From: JBKDZR01 sp047971485
GTDB taxonomy: Bacteria > Pseudomonadota > Alphaproteobacteria > Rhodobacterales > Rhodobacteraceae
DNA: 24,168 nt
Direction of reading: 5' to 3'
Assembly (NCBI GenBank): GCA_047971485.1
Contig: JBKDZR010000094.1
Span: forward strand, 1-24,168
Shown: piece after piece, positions 7,539 to 14,332 of the stretch
Layout of the letters: each line of letters starts with the position of its first letter
How positions within the stretch are numbered: position 1 is the stretch's first letter
The notes under the pieces: generated by a model
The model's input: only the letters and a program-made list of their open reading frames with translations
Databases searched by the model: none
What the model was told of the DNA's origin: nothing
Translations under genes and position numbers: made by a program

Positions 7539-7589
7539 ATGCCCTGTTCTGTCCTGCCCCGTTCCTTTGCCCGTCGGTCCCGCGCATGA
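7539..7589 (+). other. possible 16-codon leader ORF overlapping the cbiX start
   Basis: ATG 7539 sits six bases after GGAG and opens a 16-codon frame (MPCSVLPRSFARRSRA). Its TGA at 7587-7589 overlaps the proposed cbiX ATG as ATGA. The cbiX start itself has no ribosome site, so this could be a leader that couples ribosomes into cbiX. It may equally be chance. Confidence 0.2.
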
Positions 7590-8728
7590 TCCGCACCGGT
7601 GTCATGTTGTGCGGTCACGGATCCCGCAGCCAGTCGGCGGTCGATGAATTCGCCGGTTTCGCGCGCCAGTTGCCCGCCCGCCTGCCCGAGGGCTGGCCGA
7701 CCGAATACGGCTATCTCGAATTCGCCAACCCGGTGCTGCGCGATGGGCTGGACAAGCTGCGCGTCGCCGGCTGCGATCGGATCCTGGCGGTGCCGGGGAT
7801 GCTGTTCGCTGCCATGCATGCCAAGAATGACATCCCCACCGTGCTCAGCACCTATGCGGCCGAACACGGGATCGAGGTGGTCTATGGCCGCGAGCTGGGC
7901 ATTGATCCGCGCATGATCGCTGCCGCAGGCGATCGAATCGCCCAGGCCATCGCGCGGGCCGACGCCGCCACGGGCCCTGTGCCTCTGTCCGAGACCTGTC
8001 TGGTGGTGATCGGGCGCGGGGCTTCGGACCCCGACGCCAATTCCAACGTCTCCAAGGTGGCGCGGATGTTGTGGGAGGGGATGGGTTTCGGCTGGTGCGA
8101 GGTCGGCTATTCCGGCGTCACCTTCCCGCTGGTCGAGCCCTGCCTGACCCATGTCACGCGGTTGGGCTATCGCCGGGTTGTCGTCTTCCCCTATTTCCTG
8201 TTTTCGGGGATCCTGATTGATCGGATCTATGGTTTCACCGACAAGGTCGCCGCCGCTCATCCTGAAATCGAATTCATCAAGGCCGGCTATCTGGGCGATC
8301 ATCCCGGTGTGCTGGATACCTTTGCGGAACGGGTGACGGAACTGGCCGGGGATGTGCCGCCACCGCCCACCTGTTCGCTGTGCAAGTACCGTACCCAGAT
8401 CCTGGGGTTTGAAGCCGAGGTCGGCGCGCCCCAGGAAAGCCACCACCATCATGTGGAGGGGCAGGGGGCCTCGGCGCCGGGTTCGAACGTGGCCGATTGT
8501 GCGTTGTGCGATACCTTTTGTACCGGGGAATGCCGGCTGGAGATGGGGCATGACCACCACCACCATCATCATGACCATGGTCACGATCATTCCCACGATC
8601 ACAGCCATGACCATACCCATGACGGGCATTCCCATCATCACGGGCATGATCACAGCCACGATCACCACCACGCCCCCTATCCCCATGCCAAGCACCCGCT
8701 GGGTCCGGAAAGCGCGCGGCGCAAATGA
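7586..8728 (+). CDS. cbiX: sirohydrochlorin cobaltochelatase CbiX, long form with Cys/His-rich tail
   Basis: CbiX inserts Co(II) into sirohydrochlorin in the cytoplasm. This 380-residue protein has two chelatase repeats. The first carries the expected histidines H11 (LCGHGSRSQ) and H78 (AAMHAKNDIP). The second (about 134-256) has the degenerate VVIGRGASDPDANSN. A tail follows: C263/C266, four histidines at 286-289, then C305, C308, C312 and C316, then 27 histidines within 322-370. Known long CbiX proteins have His-rich tails and some bind an Fe-S centre, so metal storage or redox sensing is plausible. I chose ATG 7586 because family homology starts there. An in-frame ATG at 7469, with AGAGGG seven bases upstream, would add 39 unrecognised residues. 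The stop overlaps cobH as ATGA. Confidence 0.92.
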   Translation: MIRTGVMLCGHGSRSQSAVDEFAGFARQLPARLPEGWPTEYGYLEFANPVLRDGLDKLRVAGCDRILAVPGMLFAAMHAKNDIPTVLSTYAAEHGIEVVYGRELGIDPRMIAAAGDRIAQAIARADAATGPVPLSETCLVVIGRGASDPDANSNVSKVARMLWEGMGFGWCEVGYSGVTFPLVEPCLTHVTRLGYRRVVVFPYFLFSGILIDRIYGFTDKVAAAHPEIEFIKAGYLGDHPGVLDTFAERVTELAGDVPPPPTCSLCKYRTQILGFEAEVGAPQESHHHHVEGQGASAPGSNVADCALCDTFCTGECRLEMGHDHHHHHHDHGHDHSHDHSHDHTHDGHSHHHGHDHSHDHHHAPYPHAKHPLGPESARRK

Positions 8729-9366
8729 TGCGGCCTTATCTGAAGGATCCGGGCGCAATCTATGCTGCCAGCTTTGCCACCGTGCGGGCCGAGGCGCGGC
8801 TGGATCGCTTTGATCCCGGCATGCAGGCCCTGGCCATCCGGCTGATCCATGCCTGCGGGATGATCGAGATCGCCGATCGGATCACCCACAGCCGCGGTGC
8901 GTATGAGGCCGGCCAGCGCGCCCTTGCCGCCGGTGCCCCGATCCTGTGCGATTGCACCATGGTGGCCGCCGGGATCATCCGCCGCAGCCTGCCTGCCGGG
9001 AATGCGGTTGACGTCACCCTGAACGATCCCCGCGTGCCCGCCATGGCCGGGGACCTGGGCACCACCCGGTCCGCCGCCGCCGTTGATCTGTGGCAGGACC
9101 GGATCGAGGGGGCCGTCGTCGCCATCGGCAACGCGCCCACGGCCCTGTTTCACTTGCTGGAACGGCTGGATCAGGGCTGGCCCCGCCCGGCACTGATCCT
9201 GGGTTTTCCCGTGGGCTTTGTCGGAGCCGCCGAAAGCAAGGCCGAGCTGGCCGCCCGCCCACGCGGCTGCGATTTCATCGCACTCAGGGGGCGGCGGGGG
9301 GGCTCGGCCATCGCCTCGGCAGCCGTCAATGCCCTGGCTGCCGGTCTGCCGGGAGAAACGCCATGA
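8725..9366 (+). CDS. cobH: precorrin-8X methylmutase CobH (CbiC)
   Basis: CobH moves the C-11 methyl group to C-12, turning precorrin-8X into hydrogenobyrinic acid. The 213-residue protein shows IRLIHACGMIEIADRI, with the catalytic histidine at position 42, and GAPILCDCTMVAAGI, TTRSAAAVDLW, AIGNAPTALFHLLE and ILGFPVGFVGAAESK. All of these are strong family signatures. Two ATG codons in tandem (8725, 8728) could serve as start; I use 8725, which overlaps the cbiX stop as ATGA. The stop overlaps cobL the same way. The family also includes CbiC of the cobalt-early route, and sequence inspection alone does not settle which substrate is used here. Confidence 0.95.
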   Translation: MMRPYLKDPGAIYAASFATVRAEARLDRFDPGMQALAIRLIHACGMIEIADRITHSRGAYEAGQRALAAGAPILCDCTMVAAGIIRRSLPAGNAVDVTLNDPRVPAMAGDLGTTRSAAAVDLWQDRIEGAVVAIGNAPTALFHLLERLDQGWPRPALILGFPVGFVGAAESKAELAARPRGCDFIALRGRRGGSAIASAAVNALAAGLPGETP

Positions 9367-10562
9367 CCCCCTGGCTGCATATCGTCGGCATGGGCGAGAC
9401 GGGGCTGGACAGCCTGCAGCCCGCCACCCGCGTCCTTGTCGAGGCCGCCGAGGTGATCATCGCCTCGGATCGGCTGCACAACCGCGCGCCGGGGCTGGCC
9501 GGGGAACGGGTCCGCTGGCCCAGCCCGTTCGACGATCTGATCGCTACGATGAAGGCCCATCGCGGCCGCCGTGTCGTGGTGCTGGCCACGGGCGATCCGC
9601 TGTGGTTTTCGGTGGGCGCGCGGATCGGGCGGGGGATTGATCCCGCCGAGATCATCTATCACCCGCAGATCTCGGCGTTTCAGATGTCGGCGGCGCGCAT
9701 GGGCTGGTCCCTGGCCGATACGGAATTGCTGACCGCCCATGGCCGCCCTCCTGAACAGATCCTGCCCTTCATCGCGCCGGGCATCCGTATCCTGCTGCTG
9801 ACCAAGGATCGCACCACCCCGGCCACGGTCGGGGCACTGCTGGCCGATCGCGGCTATGGTGCCAGCCCGATGACCGTGCTGGCCCATCTGGGCGGCCCGG
9901 ATGAAGCCCGTTTTGACGGCACGGCCCAAGGCTGGGCCCATGAGGTGCCGGATTTCCACACCCTGGCCATAGACTGCGTGGCCGGCCCCGATGCGGTGAT
10001 CACCGCGCGCACACCGGGCCTGCCTGATGCGATGTATACCCATGACGGCAAGCTGACCAACTCCGAGATCCGCGCCCTCACCCTGGCCCGCCTGATGCCC
10101 ATGCGCGGGGCCCTGCTGTGGGATGTGGGGGCCGGTTGCGGATCCGTGGGGATCGAGTGGATCCGCGCCGCCCGTGATGCCCGCGCCATCGGGTTGGAGC
10201 CCGATCCCGCCCGTCGCGCCATGGCCGCGCAGAATGCCCTTGCCCTGGGTGCGCCGCGTCTGGACCTGCGCGATCTGCGCGCCCCGGATGGGTTTGCCGG
10301 CCTGCCTGCCCCCGATGCGGTGTTCTTTGGCGGGGGGATCAGCGCCCCGGCCGTCCATGCCGCATGGGCTGCGCTGAAGCCCTTTGGCCGGCTTGTCGCC
10401 AATGCCGTGACCCTGGAAAGCGAGGCCGTTCTGAGTGCGGTGCAGGCCGATTTGGGCGGCGATCTGATCCGGCTGCGGGTGGATCGGGCCGCCCCCATCG
10501 GTGGCTACCGCGCCTGGCGCCCGGCCATGCCCATCACCCAATGGAGCCTGATCAAGCGATGA
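9363..10562 (+). CDS. cobL: precorrin-6Y C5,15-methyltransferase (decarboxylating) CobL (CbiE-CbiT fusion)
   Basis: This 399-residue bifunctional enzyme methylates C-5 and C-15 and decarboxylates the ring C acetate. The N-terminal CbiE-like tetrapyrrole methylase runs to about residue 200: it starts LHIVGMGETGLDSL and has VVLATGDPLWFSVG. The CbiT-like Rossmann methyltransferase follows, with its SAM loop LLWDVGAGCGSVGIEW near 253-268 and DAVFFGGGISAPAVHAAW further on. ATG 9363 has GGGAG seven bases upstream and overlaps the cobH stop. A longer open frame from 9090 is only a shadow over cobH. The TGA overlaps cobI as ATGA. Length is that of typical proteobacterial CobL. Confidence 0.95.
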   Translation: MTPWLHIVGMGETGLDSLQPATRVLVEAAEVIIASDRLHNRAPGLAGERVRWPSPFDDLIATMKAHRGRRVVVLATGDPLWFSVGARIGRGIDPAEIIYHPQISAFQMSAARMGWSLADTELLTAHGRPPEQILPFIAPGIRILLLTKDRTTPATVGALLADRGYGASPMTVLAHLGGPDEARFDGTAQGWAHEVPDFHTLAIDCVAGPDAVITARTPGLPDAMYTHDGKLTNSEIRALTLARLMPMRGALLWDVGAGCGSVGIEWIRAARDARAIGLEPDPARRAMAAQNALALGAPRLDLRDLRAPDGFAGLPAPDAVFFGGGISAPAVHAAWAALKPFGRLVANAVTLESEAVLSAVQADLGGDLIRLRVDRAAPIGGYRAWRPAMPITQWSLIKR

Positions 10563-11269
10563 CGGCTGAAAACGGCACGCTGCATGGCGTCGGGCTGGGC
10601 CCCGGCGATCCGGATCTGATCACCCGCCGGGCCGCGCGCCTGATCGCCAGTACCCCGGTGATCGCCTATCCGGCGCGTGAGGATGGGACCAGCCTGGCCC
10701 GCAGCATCGCCGCCGACCTGATTGCACCCGGTACCCGGGAAATCCCCATCCCCTTGCCCATGCGCGGAGATCGTGAACCGGCCCAGGCTGTCTATGATCG
10801 GGCCGCAGCCGAGATTGCCGGGGTGCTGCAGACCGGCCAGGATGTGGTGGCCCTGTGCGAAGGCGATCCCCTGTTCTATGGCTCGTTCATGTATCTGCAG
10901 GCCCGCCTGTCGCCGGATTTTCCGGTTCAGATCACCCCCGGTGTCACCGCGTTTAGCGCTTGTGCCGCCCGTGCCGCCCTGCCGCTTGTGGCGCGGAATG
11001 CCGTGCTCAGCGTGCTGCCTGCTCCTTTGCCCGACGCCGATCTGACCCGTCATTTTCAGGGGGCGGATACGGTGGTCCTGATGAAGGTGGGCCGCCATCT
11101 GGGCCGGGTGCGGGTGCTGCTGGGCACCCTCGGGCTGGCCGATCGCGCGGTCTATGTGGAACGCGCCACCCAGCTCGGCGAACAGGTGCTGCCCTTGGCC
11201 GAAGCCCCCGATCCGGCCCCCTATTTCTCGATGATCCTTGTTACGAAAGGCGCCGATCCGTGGCTGTGA
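10559..11269 (+). CDS. cobI: precorrin-2 C20-methyltransferase CobI (CbiL)
   Basis: CobI uses S-adenosylmethionine to methylate precorrin-2 (or cobalt-factor II for CbiL) at C-20. The 236 residues form a class III tetrapyrrole methylase: HGVGLGPGDPDLITRRAARLI at the N-terminus (the conserved GxGPGDP loop), VVALCEGDPLFYGSFMYLQ and ITPGVTAFSACAARAALPL. It begins at ATG 10559, overlapping the cobL stop as ATGA, and ends in TGA overlapping the GTG start of the next gene. It acts at the branch where precorrin-2 leaves the siroheme route, so its position beside cbiX is functionally coherent. Whether it prefers metal-free or cobalt-containing substrate cannot be read from the sequence. Confidence 0.95.
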   Translation: MTAENGTLHGVGLGPGDPDLITRRAARLIASTPVIAYPAREDGTSLARSIAADLIAPGTREIPIPLPMRGDREPAQAVYDRAAAEIAGVLQTGQDVVALCEGDPLFYGSFMYLQARLSPDFPVQITPGVTAFSACAARAALPLVARNAVLSVLPAPLPDADLTRHFQGADTVVLMKVGRHLGRVRVLLGTLGLADRAVYVERATQLGEQVLPLAEAPDPAPYFSMILVTKGADPWL

Positions 11270-13062
11270 CCCCCGTTATCCTGTGCCTGTCGCAATCCGG
11301 CGCCCCCCTGGCCCGGCAAATCGCCGACACCCTTGGTGCCGTGCTGCACGGGCGTGAGGGCCGGGTGCAAGGCGCCGACGTTCCCTTTGCAGAAACTACA
11401 GCCCATATCCGCGATCTGTTTGCCGCCGGCATCCCGGTGATCGGGATCTGCGCAGCGGGGATCCTGATCCGGGCCGTGGCCCCTTTGCTGGCCGACAAGC
11501 GGCAAGAGCCCCCCGTCATCGCCGTGTCCGAGGACGGCCACGCCATCGTGCCCTTGCTTGGCGGGCATCGCGGGGCCAATGATCTGGCCGGGCGGATTGC
11601 GGCGGCTCTGGGGCGGGCACCGGCCATCACCACGGCAGGCGAGGCCACCCTGGGTATCGCGCTGGATGCCCCGCCTGCGGGCTATCGGTTGGCCAATCCC
11701 GGCGAGGCCAAGGGGGTGATGGCGGCACTGCTGTCCGGGGACGGGGCGCGGCTGAATGGCCCGGTGCCGTTCGCTCTGCCCCACGATCCCGAGGGCGGTG
11801 TGGAAATCACCGTGACCGACGCCCCCGCCGATCCCGGCCCCGCGCGGCTGATCTACCACCCCCAACGCCATGTGCTGGGGGTGGGGACGGCGCGGGGGGC
11901 CGACCCGGCAGAACTGGCCGATCTGGCGGGGCGGGTGCTGGCCGAGGCCGGGGTTGCGCCGGGGGCCGTGGCCGCGGTCGGATCCGTAGATCTGAAGGGC
12001 GATGAGCCGGCGGTGATCGCGCTGGCTGAGGCCCTGGGCGTGCCCTTGCGCCTTTTCACCCCGGCCGAGCTGGAAGCCCAGCGGCCCCGGCTGCAGACCC
12101 CCTCGGATGTGGTTTTCGCCGAGGTCGGCTGCCATGGCGTGGCCGAGGGCGCGGCGCTGGCCCTGATCGGGCCAGAGGGGGCGTTGACAGTGGCCAAGCG
12201 CAAGACGGCCAATGCCACCTGTGCCCTGGCCACTGCGCCCGCCCCGCTGGTTGACTTGCCGGGGCAGGGGCGCGGGCGGCTGGCGCTGGTGGGGATCGGG
12301 CCGGGGCAAGCCACCTGGCGCGCGCCTGAGGCCAGTCGGATGATCGCCGAGGCCGAGGACCTGGTGGGCTATGGCCTGTATATCGACCTTCTGGGGCCGC
12401 TGGCGGCGGGCAAGACGCGCACGGATTTTCCCTTGGGGGGCGAAGAGGCGCGCTGCCGCCATGCGCTGGAACGGGCCGCCGAGGGGCGCAATGTGGCGCT
12501 GATCTGTTCCGGGGATGCCGGGATCTATGCCATGGGTGCGCTGGTCTATGAACTGCTCGATCGCGCGCCAGACAAGGGTGGCGTCAGCGCGGCGGCTCGG
12601 CGGGTGCAGGTGATCAGTGCACCGGGCATTTCCGCGCTGCAGGCGGCGGCGGCCCGGGCCGGCGCCCCCTTGGGTCATGATTTCTGCGCCATTTCACTGT
12701 CCGACCTGCTGACCCCGCGCGATGATATCCTGCGCCGGATCCGCGCGGCAGCCGAGGGCGATTTCGTCATCGCCTTTTACAACCCGGTCTCGCGCACCCG
12801 CCGCACCCTGCTGGCCGAGGCCCGCCATATCCTGCTGCGCCACAGGCCCGCCGGCACGCCGGTGCTGCTGGCCACATCCCTGGGCCGGCCCGAGGAAAGC
12901 CTGCGTTACCGGCAGCTGGAGGATCTGAAGGTTGACGAGGTGGATATGCTGACCGTGGTGCTGGTCGGATCGTCCCATTCGCGGCTGATCGAAACCGGTG
13001 ACGGGCCGCGCATGTACACCCCGCGTGGTTACGCGAAAAAGCTGGACCAACAGCCGGGCTGA
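11266..13062 (+). CDS. cobJ: CbiG-CobJ fusion: CbiG/CobE domains plus precorrin-3B C17-methyltransferase
   Basis: This 598-residue fusion has three parts. Residues 1-125 match the CbiG N-terminal domain (ILCLSQSGAPLARQIAD, VIGICAAGILIRAVAPLL, LLGGHRGANDLA). Residues about 200-325 match the CbiG C-terminal/CobE domain (LGVGTARGADPAELADL, AVGSVDLKGDEPAVIALAEA, VAKRKTANATCALA). Residues about 338-585 are the CobJ/CbiH methylase (LALVGIGPGQATWRAPEA, VALICSGDAGIYAMGALVYE, VISAPGISALQAAAARAGAP, FVIAFYNPVSRTRR, VLLATSLGRPEESLRY). CobJ/CbiH methylates C-17 and drives ring contraction. CbiG opens the delta-lactone in the cobalt-early route; CobE's role is unclear. I chose GTG 11266, overlapping the cobI stop as GTGA; GTG 11260 would add two residues. 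Similar fusions occur in related Rhodobacteraceae. Confidence 0.92.
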   Translation: MTPVILCLSQSGAPLARQIADTLGAVLHGREGRVQGADVPFAETTAHIRDLFAAGIPVIGICAAGILIRAVAPLLADKRQEPPVIAVSEDGHAIVPLLGGHRGANDLAGRIAAALGRAPAITTAGEATLGIALDAPPAGYRLANPGEAKGVMAALLSGDGARLNGPVPFALPHDPEGGVEITVTDAPADPGPARLIYHPQRHVLGVGTARGADPAELADLAGRVLAEAGVAPGAVAAVGSVDLKGDEPAVIALAEALGVPLRLFTPAELEAQRPRLQTPSDVVFAEVGCHGVAEGAALALIGPEGALTVAKRKTANATCALATAPAPLVDLPGQGRGRLALVGIGPGQATWRAPEASRMIAEAEDLVGYGLYIDLLGPLAAGKTRTDFPLGGEEARCRHALERAAEGRNVALICSGDAGIYAMGALVYELLDRAPDKGGVSAAARRVQVISAPGISALQAAAARAGAPLGHDFCAISLSDLLTPRDDILRRIRAAAEGDFVIAFYNPVSRTRRTLLAEARHILLRHRPAGTPVLLATSLGRPEESLRYRQLEDLKVDEVDMLTVVLVGSSHSRLIETGDGPRMYTPRGYAKKLDQQPG

Positions 13063-13089
13063 GCGCGCCCGGGACTGGCCCGGGCACGC
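13063..13089. terminator. hairpin between convergent cobJ and dctP
   Basis: GCCCGGG at 13067-13073 pairs with CCCGGGC at 13079-13085 around a 5-base loop. After one C/A mismatch, three outer pairs extend the stem to 13063-13089. It starts immediately after the cobJ stop and lies just beyond the dctP stop, so it could end both transcripts. There is no T-run, so intrinsic termination is uncertain. Confidence 0.4.
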
Positions 13090-13101
13090 CTTGGTCAGGG
13101 A

Positions 13102-14118
13102 TCAGTAGAGGGCGTCATGGGCCTTCAGCCGGTCGATGAAGGACGACAGGATCGCATCGGCGTCAGCCCCGGTCTTGGCCACATCTGCCTTCCATTCCTC
13201 CAGCAGCGGCTGGGCGGCGTCACGCCACATCTGGATCTGCTCGGCGGTGGGGGCATTGACCGAATGGCTCGGATCGGCCAGCGCGCGTTCCCGGCCAGAG
13301 GCCTCGGCCTCGGCCCATCCGACCGAGAATTTCTCGGACCATTCCGGGGTGCAGTGATTGTCGATCACCTGCTTCAGGTCGTCGGGCAGGGCGGCATAGG
13401 CGGTTTTGTTCATCAGCATCATCGGGACAGAGGAATAGAATGGCATGTCCAAGTGCTGCTTGGTCTCGGAATCGATGCTGAAGATATAGATGGACCCCCA
13501 GGGAAAGGTGATCGCGTCGGCGACGCCATTGGCGATGGCCTCACGCGCTTCGGGGGCAGGGACTTGTACGGGGCCGCCGCCGAGAAGCGAGATGAAGCGT
13601 GAAATCGTGGCATCTGCCGGGCGCACGTTCAGCCCCTTGATATCGCCGGGTTCCATGATCGGGACCTTGGAATGGATGGTGCCCGGATCATGGGGATTGG
13701 CCAGGCAGAACTTGACGTCCTTCATCTCGGTTTCGGCCAGCGGCGCGTACCATTCGTGCAACGCGGCGGCCCCGCGCGGTGCGTTGGAAATCAGGAACGG
13801 CATTTCCGCCAGGCTGTAGATCGGAAAGCGGCCGGCCTGATAGCCGGGGTTGGTATAGCCGAAATCGACGATCCGATCGCGGGTCATGTCGTAGTGGTTC
13901 GGGGCGGTGCCCAGTTGCTGGGCGGGAAAGATCTGGATCTTGATCCGCCCGTCCGAGGCCTGGCTGATCGACTCGGCCCAGGGTTCGATGCTTTGGGTAT
14001 GGGTCGGATGGGTCGCCGGCACCCAGTGCGACAGGCGCAGCGTGACCTCCTGGGCCAGGGCCGTCTCGGTGCAAAGAACTGCGAGGGCGGCTGCGGCGGT
14101 GATGGTTTTCAAGGACAT
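13102..14118 (-). CDS. TRAP transporter substrate-binding protein, DctP family (orphan)
   Basis: This 338-residue periplasmic protein begins with a signal peptide, MSLKTITAAAALAVLCTETALA, likely cleaved after residue 22 before QEVTLRLSHW. The mature part has DctP features: AESISQASDGRIKIQIFPAQQLG, and GLNVRPADATISRFISLLGG with the arginine that normally contacts the substrate carboxylate, followed by PAPEAREAIANGVADA. AGGAG eight bases before ATG 14118 fixes the start; the longer frame from 14334 is spurious. The partner DctQ and DctM membrane subunits are not next to it or anywhere in the window, so it must work with subunits encoded elsewhere or as a sensor. The divergent neighbour is a CoA-transferase, suggesting a carboxylic acid ligand, but this is an inference. 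Confidence 0.92.
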   Translation of the reverse strand: MSLKTITAAAALAVLCTETALAQEVTLRLSHWVPATHPTHTQSIEPWAESISQASDGRIKIQIFPAQQLGTAPNHYDMTRDRIVDFGYTNPGYQAGRFPIYSLAEMPFLISNAPRGAAALHEWYAPLAETEMKDVKFCLANPHDPGTIHSKVPIMEPGDIKGLNVRPADATISRFISLLGGGPVQVPAPEAREAIANGVADAITFPWGSIYIFSIDSETKQHLDMPFYSSVPMMLMNKTAYAALPDDLKQVIDNHCTPEWSEKFSVGWAEAEASGRERALADPSHSVNAPTAEQIQMWRDAAQPLLEEWKADVAKTGADADAILSSFIDRLKAHDALY

Positions 14119-14332
14119 GGTGGTCTCCTCCCGGCAGGCAGGTGGGCCTGCGTTTCGCGGGCATAGTGCATGGATCGCCGGGGAAAGCAAACGGGGGTGG
14201 CCGGGGGCAAGCCAGCTTGACGATCCGCTTGAAAGGCCCCGTTGTTGTCTGTGCCGGTGATCTCTGGTCAAGGCCGGGTGGGGGCGATAGCCTGCCACGG
14301 GGACAGACGGACAGGGAGGAAACGGCCGCATC

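Noticed and set aside
7375..7585. Cobalamin riboswitch before cbiX, suggested by a GCAGACCTGCC segment
   Set aside because: No B12 box (GCCACTG) or matching core elements are present here or before the DUF1636-cobC-cobD operon.
14211..14240. TTGACG at 14217 as a promoter for the CoA-transferase gene
   Set aside because: No acceptable -10 element lies 16-18 bases downstream.
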